From the NCBI RefSeq assembly GCF_000485595.1, contig NW_014577253.1, forward strand, positions 7,199 through 28,439: a DNA stretch of 21,241 bases, given 5' to 3'. Under the pieces are notes generated by a model. That model ran no database searches, was not told where the DNA came from, and worked only from the letters and a program-made list of their open reading frames with translations. Numbering within the stretch: the first letter of the stretch is position 1; every line of letters begins with the position of its first letter. Source of the DNA: Priapulus caudatus (Eukaryota > Priapulida > Priapulimorpha > Priapulimorphida > Priapulidae). Below are positions 1 through 10,000 of this stretch, piece by piece. The position numbers and the translations under genes were made by a program.

Positions 1-107
1 TAACCCTAACCCTAACCCTAACCCTAACCCTAACCCTAACCCTAACCCTAACCCTAACCCTAACCCTAACCATGGCTTAACCCTAACCCTAACCCTAACC
101 GTAACCC
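1..107. repeat. Telomere repeat tract (CCCTAA)n
   Basis: Eleven perfect TAACCC units (1-66) continue to base 71, are broken by ATGGCT (72-77), then resume to 100 and decay through one GTAACCC variant at 101-107. This is the C-rich strand of the TTAGGG telomere read from the chromosome end inward, so base 1 is at or close to the assembled end of a chromosome. The interruption and variant unit are typical of the proximal, no longer maintained part of a telomere. Confidence 0.97.
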
Positions 108-1340
108 AATATGCATTCCCGATACGCATAGCGAGCGCTGACGCGTCAACGGTATGGAAAAAATAATCGCATTCAGGCCCATGCCTGCTGCCTATGGACG
201 CCCTCTACCGTTATACACCACTTTCTAGTTCCACTTAACAATTCATAAATTTAACTTAAGATTTGGCCTAAAACATAAATGACGCTGTACTAATTATTAC
301 TCAGTTCGGAATATAGCTAGACTGAATGTCATAAGCAACTCGGTGCCATGCGCCTGTCTCCGCGAGTGTCATTATTACCCTTACATTTGAACTCATGCAC
401 CTACTCACAAATAAGTACCTGATAGTTAGTGAAAATGGCAAAGACAACGCACGCTTTTATTATTTCAGCGCAACACTAATACAATCGTAGTAGCAAAGTC
501 TGGCGTAAGGTAGTAGGTTTAAGGGGAAAACATATGCTAAAGAATCAAAAAGCCAAAAAGACACGGCCTAACATGCCCCGCAATTGCCCGCGAAGCCAGA
601 TGTAAACATTGATGCCAGCAGCAACAAGACGGAGAAATTTAGTGGTCATGCAGGTCTTAACGGACGAAAACCAAAGAGCGCACTCATGCAAGGATGACAT
701 GCAGGATGACAGCAAAATTATATTACAGTAGCGTGCAATGAATACGCGCATTCATTTGTGACAGCATGCTAGTGTGTAAAATTCTATGAGGCCGGCAAGC
801 ATAAAACAAGCTCGGTTGCTTATAATTCTAACAGGTGGCGCCACCGAGGAATATAGGAGGGTGAGCAGATTACACGCGCGATAACTTTACGCGCTGTGGC
901 CAAGCCGCCGCCTAAAAAGTGACTCCTAAAGTAATTCTGAAAAGTGACTGGTCTGCTGAAAATTAATTCTGTGTCAGTGCGGGACTAGGTTTCCGTACAT
1001 TAGTAGTTAGACAGTGAGCGGGGAAGACGCGTGAAAAACACACCAGCTTATCCTGCACTGTCGCACGTGTGCGTACAGATCAAAATAGTTGTTCTAACAT
1101 GAAGCATCAGTTCCTCAGGGCAAGGCGGCGCAGTAAAATGACGAAAATAACATAATAATAATAAAGAAATTCGTCGAGATGTAAAAACCTGATAAGATGT
1201 TTAGAAGACGTTAGGAATAGGTAGACGTGTGCATTGAAAGGTTCTCACTAATCATTGTAAAGAAACACGCAAACTAGTAAATAAAAACTAGTTTTTTCCA
1301 CCACGCTGCTCTATAAAAAAACACAGACACATGGGTGCAA
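108..1340. other. Subtelomeric DNA without recognisable gene
   Basis: Both strands were read. The only open frame of note (545-751, minus, 68 residues) resembles no family I know and lacks a gene-like context. No RNA gene, satellite or transposon end was recognised. Confidence 0.6.
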
Positions 1341-1404
1341 CAGCCGTACTACTACTACTACCAGGAGTAAGATAATATAGGAATCCTATATTATCTTACT
1401 CCTG

Positions 1405-1447
<43 letters not shown>

Positions 1448-1628
1448 GTACTACGTAGTAGTAGTAGTTGTAGTTGTAGTAGCAGTAGCAGTAGCAGTAG
1501 CAGTAGCAGTAGCAGTAGCAGTAGCAGTAGCAGTAGCAGTAGCAGTAGCAGTAGCAGTAGCAGTAGCAGTAGCAGTAGCAGTAGCAGTAGCAGTAGCAGT
1601 AGCAGTAGTAGTAGTAATAGTAGTAGTA
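1341..1628. repeat. Compound CTA / TAG / TAGCAG satellite with palindrome
   Basis: The tract runs (TAC)n at about 1346-1361, then a perfect inverted repeat with 21-base arms (1362-1382 and 1384-1404) around one central base, then (CTA)n at 1405-1447, a short CGTACTACG switch point, (TAG)n, and about 20 copies of the hexamer TAGCAG (about 1479-1605), closing with TAG units. Because CTA runs are followed by TAG runs, the strand can also fold across the switch point. Minus-strand translation gives only an Ala-Thr repeat, which is a satellite artefact and not a protein. Confidence 0.93.
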
Positions 1629-3827
1629 TCGCTAGTCGCTACTACGAACAACACATGTGAAGAAAAGGGAATGTGTACCTTCCCTGACACGAGCTCTACA
1701 ATCCGGCAATACTTTATATATATTTTAGAATCCTACCATATTTTGTAGGTAATATTTTTCGTCATTTCGTGTTTCGTTCATCTTTAATAGCGATCTTCCT
1801 CGCTGACAAATGAGACAGAGTAGCCAAATGCTTCTGAGTCTTTACGCTGAACATGCACGAGGTGTGGGAAGGTTTCTTATGAGCAGAGTGGAAAGCCATG
1901 CAAGCAAATGTAACACTTGCACGTGTTGCAAATACTATACATCGAACGCGTAACGGGTGTGATATTGGAATGATGTCACCGTTACACAACATACAACATA
2001 TACGAAACTCTATATACCCATTGTCGCGACGGATAACACATTTTCTCCGCATAATGATATAGAGAAATAACTTATATCTATAAGGGGGAATGTAAGAAAT
2101 TTTCACTTTCATCTTCTCATAAGAAATTCAGGTATGCAGATGTCAGAAATATACGCAAAGCTCGCCTTCACGACCATATTTATGGCGTGATCACGCAGAG
2201 CTTAAGAGCATAGCAAGACCGCGCGTATAACAAACTAAAGCAAACGGAAAACAATACTAACGCGAATTACACCTGCATTTAACAAATTTCACGAAGGTAG
2301 AGGGCAGCATCATGCAGTGCGCTCACTGTGCGTATGCCGCGCTACACAGCGAAATACACGTACATAATATATCGCCATTGTAATCTATAACCAGCACCCC
2401 AAGCAACAACACGCGCATTAAAATATGCAAATATTATTAGAATAGCTGCATTTTTAATAATGATGAACTAAATAAAATGACTGGAAGTAAGTGTCATAAT
2501 AAAACATCGATTGTGTTATACTAAAGTGAAACCGGATTGATGCACTTAGCTTTATAGTGAATTGAAACAAGCGACGAAGTAGAATGCATCATTCCTTAAA
2601 TGAATTATAAGCGAACGCTGCACAAACCCATTTCGCTGCAGGAAACCCGAGATTAATCTATGCACGTTAATACCATGTTACCGCATGTTATACCCTTCAT
2701 TTGTAACGTTGGAGATATTAAGAAAACAAGATATTTCTCGCATCCACGTGCATAAAACGTAAATGCGTGCAAAGAAAAAAAAAATTCTTCAAATACTACA
2801 TGTGTATTGAATTTGCATATCAAATTAGAATATTTATCACAAAATATAATCACGTTCATTCTCTCTAGATTATACACAATCCGCTGTACGATATCATGCT
2901 GCAAGATATATTCCGGAAATGTGTCTGGATTAATGAGTATATAAAATTACGTGTATTCACAGAAATCTATGTTAGACTAGTCTGATAATTTGTAATAGCC
3001 TTACATCTGTTAAATCGTATGTAATATACTCCCGCGCATAGACATATGCCCACTCGTACGTACTTACGAAACCACACGCAGACGCACGCGCGCACACGCG
3101 AGTTCAGATTACATATACATGAGTCGGAATGATGAATTTGAGTTGTGCGTCTTTATCCACAATCCCATATGAAACAAACACTATATGTGTGCAGCACATA
3201 TCAATGAATTTCACGACATTTCCAAAACGATGATATATTTGTTATTCTTTGGATGCCATGTGCAGGGACATACAGATTGACTATTGAACATATTGATGCC
3301 ATTGGCTTACAATAGAACTCCCATGTTAGAAATAGAATTGCGCACTCAAATCGCAGTCATTTGGGATAAACGTTTCCTCAGATTGTGTCACTAACTTACT
3401 ATATCACATCCACCTAGCATCTTGATAACACCAATTGGGGTCTATCTCATGTAAAACAGAAGGTGGCAAGACAAATATTAACATATTCATCCATCACCAA
3501 GATAAAAAAAAACATTTTTGAGGATGCGTATAGCCTTTATACCTGTGTTAATTGTCAGATTTATCACAGAAACTCATTCATATAAACAAGTCACCTGGCT
3601 GACTCAAAAAAACTCAATCACCAATGCAGGAACGATCAACAGATGGCGCTGGATGTACACTATGAACTATGATCCCATTCTTATGATTCACACTTACATA
3701 GCTATCTCTACTCGCGCTATACGTCCACGAGCATTGACTGCAAACTGAATATTAAACGCGTCAAGCAAACGAAAGGGCTTAGATGGATCTTCACGCTTCC
3801 TACAGTCACGCACGACCGTGCTGCCCT
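1629..3827. other. AT-rich intergenic DNA downstream of arginase
   Basis: No coding exon, RNA gene or transposon end was recognised on either strand. The open frames at 1762-2112 and 2653-2904 (minus) and 3518-3748 (plus) are AT-rich, resemble no family and look like chance frames. The part just below 3828 should contain the arginase 3' UTR, but no convincing poly(A) signal could be assigned. Confidence 0.5.
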
Positions 3828-4003
3828 CTACAGGCCGACGTCTTCCGGCTTGGGCATCTCAAAGCCAGCAGGAACGTTTCCCGCTGTTATTTTGCCGAAG
3901 CAAGACTGCAGCACTAGGTTTGCCGCCCACAGAGTCAAGTTCTTGCCCACGTCTGTACCCAGCATTGGGTTCACTTCCACCAGGTCGACTCCCGTAAGCA
4001 TTT
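3828..4003 (-). CDS. ARG: Arginase terminal exon with EVNP motif and stop
   Basis: Encodes the last 57 residues, with [11 protein letters not shown] and ending PKPEDVGL, then TAG at 3828-3830. The Glu of EVNP corresponds to Glu277, which binds the substrate guanidinium in ARG1. The acceptor CTGCAG after a T/G-rich run starts the exon at 4003; an open frame reaching 4037 reads through the acceptor and is not coding. The C-terminus is a little longer than human ARG1 and has no SKL-type peroxisomal signal. Confidence 0.92.
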
Positions 4004-7000
4004 CTGCAGCAGACAGCACAACATACATCAACTCCAAAGAACTACAGATTTGCGAATATGCTCCGGCCCAACATACACGAGTACGGTTTCATCGTAATAT
4101 AGTTCCAACTATATAGCTCTTCACTCAGCAACAGAATAACACACTGTCGCAGATTGAAGCTAGGGCTACATAATTAGTAGAGCTACTCTTGATATATTGC
4201 CAATAATTAATTAACTAATGAAATATTAAATCGATTGAATACAATTTCATTGTCACACAAATGGTATAAATCTCAAGTGAACTCGTGTCATAAACTAGAG
4301 TGTTTCCGATAGTGAATCTATCTTGTATATCAACTATAATGCTTAGCAGGAATATGCAGCGACACTAAAAAGCACACCTGTTTTGTTGAGCTCTTCTGCA
4401 AGGAAGAGCCCCTCCCTCAGTGTAAGCCCACCTGGAACTGGCGTGCCAGTAGCAGGAGCGAATGCTATATCCAAGCAGTCAATATCAAAGCTGAGATGAA
4501 TTGGACGGTTCAACCTTAAAGGGAAACGTCAAATATTAGTTCTAACTTTTGCTGTGTTGATATTCTGTTCCAATATATTTACCTCTGCCCAACGGAGTTG
4601 GAGGAGGTTATGTTTTCACTCTCGTGTGCGTGTGTTCGTGTGTTTGCGCGATCGATATTAGCGCGTCAGCCAGCAAGCCAGCAAGCCAGCCAGCGCAGCG
4701 AGCCAGTGCAGCGTGCACATGTCAGCAAGCAGCAAGCCAGCTAGCGTGTGTATGTCAGTATGCTGGAGTATATCGTCGGTTATTCGTGTGTTCGTGAGTC
4801 GTATGGCGTATGGCGTATGTTGCCGGCAAAGGTATGCACTCTCCGTGAGTGCACTCTGTCTAGTCACACTTGTTTTACAGTGGCCGTAGACATATTTTGA
4901 TGGCTTAAATATATCAGCAGGAACTACTGTGTACGACCTACAGAAGAAGATGCAATTCTGTATGTGCTTGTTTCTTTACGTTTCGTGGTATGTATCCACA
5001 CAAACATACACACGTACACACGTCTGTGTGTGCAAATAAAAACATTAATTACACTTACTTTGGGTTTATGTATTCTAATGTCATCTCCATTACTTTCGCC
5101 ATGCCATATTTCTCCACCAGATACATATCATAGCATTGTATTCGATACTTGTCCAGCAAATACCTTTAATATGACAAAAGAAAGATACAGCTTATTAATA
5201 TTAGCAAATACTGATTTTAACAGGATATTATTTTTTAATCAGCATCAATCTGATTAATATTTGATTATATCAGTAAATTAATATTTACTGACGTTTTGTT
5301 TTACATGATACTTTTATTAAGATAAAGTTAAATAACAATTATTGTCTCGTGAGTGTGACATCAACTAAGTGAATGTTTCAAATTTTATTTAAGGGGAATT
5401 GATAAAATACATAGATAATTTTACTGGACCATAATAATCATCATCCTACATATGTACCAAATCGGCCTGGTCTATCCTAAAAACAGCCAACCAATAATAA
5501 TATATAATAAAAATGGCCCAGTTTATGACCTGCTATCCACCGAGCTTCTGCTATCGCATTTGACTTTAAAGTTAACTTATGTTATGACTCACTTGTCAAA
5601 ATATGAACCTTGCATGAGAAGCCATTTAGATTTGTGCCACTATGGTACGTTGACAAACACACGTAAAGCTATAATCCCATATCACTGCTGTTATCTTATA
5701 GAAAAACTTAAGCCAACACGATGAGTGAAACTTAGCTGTAGTACTATAGCCCGCGGATCGCTGCCGCAGGGCTATAGCACATTCTGCCATATGTAATGTG
5801 ATATGTCTTGCATATGGATGTAATCTAAGCAAATGGTCCAACTGATGTGACCAAAAATTTATCCCCAAAACGTAAAATGATCGGGCTTTTTAACACTTAC
5901 TTATCTATCAACATGGACATCTCACCTATCTTTTTGAACACTTCCACAACTTTACACCAGGTATTTATGCTGTTATTCCTCAAAGTCTTAGCACTACTGG
6001 TGTTTTGTTTTCAAATGCGGTTGCTCTGCTTATGTGTGCACGCGTGACTCTTCAGTGCTAAGACTTTGAGGAATAACAGCATAAATATACCTGGTGTAAA
6101 GTTGTGGAAGTGTTCAAAAAGATAGGTGAGATGTCCATGTTGATAGATAAGTGTTAAAAAGCCCGATCATTTTACGTTTTGGGGATAAATTTTTGGTCAC
6201 ATCAGTTGGACCATTTGCTTAGATTACATCTATGGCAGAATGTGCTATAGCCCTGCGGCAGCGATCCGCGGGCTATAGTACTAGAGCTAAGTGAAACTCA
6301 ACTTTGCAAACTCAGTCTCCATTAAATCCTTTAAATTTTATTGCGAGTTATCGGTTTTCGCACACGGCACAGTGTCATGCGGATCGTGGACCGCTTTGAA
6401 AAGCAACTAAGTAAGCTGGTAAGCACGAGTTAGCTGACGCGACCATCTGCCAACATGGCTTGCTGTAGGATTGAGAGATGCCGCGAATATAACTTAAATA
6501 AAAGGCAGAGGTGAGATGCGCTATCAATGATACGTACTAGCTCCAAGAAACGGTATTGCTATAGGGTTACAATACGGTATAGACAATCCGTCGCACAGCC
6601 TGGTCGGGCTAGATATACGTACGAGAACTACGTAGGCTGTACTATATTTCTGCGAGCACCGCGGCTTAATCAATGTCCGCAGAAAATCAATGCGATGTTC
6701 TTTTCTCAGGCTACTCTTCAACGTAGCAATCCACCAGGCGTGTGCATCCAAGATGGGTATACACGTTTAGTGCCGCTATATACCCCCACCAAACTCTATA
6801 TCCACTTCTACTTTATTCACGTACCAGTCTATTCGCAAACTGTCCACAATTAAACACTCATGTGTGTATTACGGCAATTAAACACATGCGCATCACTGCA
6901 ATTAAATACGTATGTGCCCCACTGCAATTGAACACCTGTGTCCCACTGAAATTACACACCTACACGCATCTCACCGAAATTAAACAGCCACACGTGTACC

Positions 7001-10000
7001 ACTGCAATTAAACTCTGATATGTTTCACTGCAATATTAAACTCTTATATGCATCACTGCAATTAAAATGTTATATTCCTCACTGCAATTCAACTCTGATA
7101 TTATGTCTCACTGCAAATCAACTCTTATATGTCTCACTGCAATTAAACTATTACATGTCTCACTGCAATTAAACAGCTATGTGAAATTAAGCACACATGT
7201 GCATCTCACTTCAACTAAATACTCGTAGCCATGACTCGCTGAAATGAAAAACCCACCTCTCTCCGGGATCAACGTCTCTGAGTCCAATGTATACGATGTC
7301 TCTGGCAGCCACACTGAAATCCATTCACTGGCATATTAATTTCATACGCAACATGGAACAACGCGTTGACAATGCCAGATCAGCTTTCCTAATCAATGGA
7401 AACTAATTAGCTAGTTCACTTGCGAGTAAAAATTGTTCATATAAACAACAGTGCAATACAAATTTTTAAGAGAAGTATTTTTTTCTCATGCTTGCTCCAG
7501 AAAGGTAGATTCCCTTAAAGTTACATGACCTACAAACAGCATGCACCTCCAATATATACATAAAATGCTAATGGGTATATAGCTGAGTGCACGTACGTGG
7601 GTGTGAGCCAATCCCATCCTGGCATCTTCGGTATATATTTATCCAACTCCTTAATAGAAAAAGCTCCACTCATGCCATGCAAATGCCCTGTAGCAGACGC
7701 AGCAGAGATACGAATACAGGGATTTTATTATATAATTATAAGCATGCAATAAAATATTGTTGGTGAGAGATTTAAATACACAATACCAGCGATTATAGAG
7801 CTGGTAGCAAAACAACACCCCCATAGTCCCACTATAGTCTTTATTCCACATAATAAAATCGAAGCTCAAACAGTTTCTGCAAACCTTTTGGGATAGTAGA
7901 TTGACTATACATCCAGAATTATTTACGTTTTTGCTGGTTAAAACAGTTTTTTCACGCTTTTCCTTGATCCACATCCAAAGCGTAGTAGTTTAATAAGTGC
8001 CCGGATCTCAGCACATAGTAGCTAGGGTCTAACATGTTTAAATCAACCCACGCTATTACCACGCGGTTCTTGTTTATTAGCTGGACGTATCTGACCCCAG
8101 CCCATAAAATCCAACATCAACCCACAACCCATAACCCACAATCCACATGCACCCCACAATCCCACATCCAACCCACATCTCTACCATATAAATTCAAGTC
8201 TCGGTAGTTTAATATGCGGCAGGTATAAATTCCATATAGTTTACTATATTGCAGGTAATAATTACATACATAATTTACCTGTCGCGATTATAGCCTACCC
8301 CAGAGCCGTATATATATAGACGTATATCTTTATATACGGCTCTGGCCCACCCATACAACAACTATGCACATCAAAATACAGTTCGAGCCACAGGTGTGAA
8401 TGAAGACAGTCTGCGGGCTATTCTCACGTGCACCACGGCGAAAAAAAATACTTCGTGCTCGCTGCGGCATACCAGTGTACGACGTAAGAGATGTGTTGAT
8501 GTCTGCGTGCGCATCCACCCAGATAAGCACGATGTCCTCGTGCGCCTGCGCGTGGCCGTGGATCGTGCCGGCGCTCAGGCTGTGGTCGCCGCCGATCGAG
8601 ATGCAAGTTCCGTGATCTACGATCGACTTCTGCACTGCAGCCGAGATCTGCGAAGCGTACGCGCTCGTGGCAGTTTGCAAGGCAACAGTGGGACGGACGC
8701 TCACGTACTCGCATCGCCGGCAAAAGCGCCGATTTCCGTGCAAGCATTGCACTGATCAATAACGAACGGGAGAGCGGATTATCCAAGCTAAATATGCGGC
8801 CTTCGATTTTTCGAATACATGAAAAGCACGACTGAGCGCTATAGGCGATTGATGATACATGAGTACTTTTACTTTTACTTGCATACATGAGAGATAATTG
8901 AATCGATTGAACTGAAGAACATTTTGGCATTCTTTGGTGGCTATCTCGTGACATGATGATTACAGTTGAGTATGGCTATAGCTATTATCAATTATGAATT
9001 TGATTAAAATCGTAGTCTTGGTTTAGGGTTATGGTAATTATTGGATAACCAGGGCCAATTTAAGCTGTTACAAAAAACAAACTGAGACACAAAACGTGTG
9101 AGATTGGCTGTGCATGCCTACATGAAACCAGGGAGGATTGCACGGTCGGTTTATGACCAAAATATGCGCTTTACAGATGGCATCGCATGGCTATATTTCA
9201 CCGACATCACTGCACAGCAGGATCACAATAAAATATTCGTTTATTAATATAATAATAATTAAACCTAAATGTGTTCTAGGATTATTCATAATCGTTATGT
9301 AGATTATACATTTTCTATAACTAATAATAAAAGGTAGCATAACTATAAACATTAACAGGTAATTACTAGTTTATTGGCGAGTCCGTTGGTTCGCGGCAAT
9401 TGGATGTTACATGGTCCATAACTCTCGTCTTCCTTGACCAGTTCAAAATCCAGGTCCCCATAATCATGTACCTTCCAGCCAGCTGAAATCAGAACAGTCA
9501 ACCATATACTGGTGTCAACCTTTGTCTTCCCTCTTCCACATTCTCCCTTCATCACTACCCCTTCTCCACTCCTTCCCACAGCTTCGTCAAGCTTTCCACC
9601 TCCACCCACTCGCCATCGCTTTTCTCTATCCTGCACACTCCCCTCTCCTGCCACATTTAACTTCTCTCACACCTTCCTAGTCCTTCTCCACACCCCTCCT
9701 TTATCTCTTTCCCTGGAACCACTTTACACGCCCACCCTTTGAATTTCCACTCTTGGCCACGGCCACATACTCCAGCCCTCTCCTTCTCGACATTCTCGAT
9801 CCATACCTTTTCTACGTTTCCCGACTCCGCCACCCTCTTATCCCTTTTGCCAATATTCTCAAAACAGGTGAATCCCCCGTTGAAAAGAGGAAACAAATGA
9901 AACAAGGGTAAAACATGACCTTATACATAAGTATGTAAGACCTATATAAGTATATAACATAGGTATGGCACCAAAACCTTGTAATATGCCATTATTATTA

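Noticed and set aside
1451-1690. Ala-Thr repeat protein, minus strand
   Set aside because: It is a pure translation of the TAGCAG satellite.
4583-4660. Open minus-strand stretch ending at a possible donor GTAAAT in phase with exon 4378-4514
   Set aside because: It resembles no part of arginase and overlaps a probable dispersed repeat; the true intermediate exon is 5059-5163.
6524-6853. Opposed open frames of 75 and 108 residues
   Set aside because: They lie within an arginase intron, have no recognisable motif, and the strands shadow each other.
8648-8752. Extension of the GGDHS exon upstream to a pyrimidine-rich acceptor at 8752
   Set aside because: The extra residues (QCLHGNRR and onward) do not fit arginase, and the join at 8647 gives an ungapped family match with correct phase.
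8424-8954. 176-residue open frame, minus strand
   Set aside because: It overlaps the arginase exon 8473-8647 in a different phase; its Arg-rich translation matches nothing, while the exon frame carries GGDHS and DAHAD.
9352-9905. Long open frames on both strands
   Set aside because: They result from pyrimidine-rich low-complexity DNA; only 9367-9482 on the minus strand is coding.
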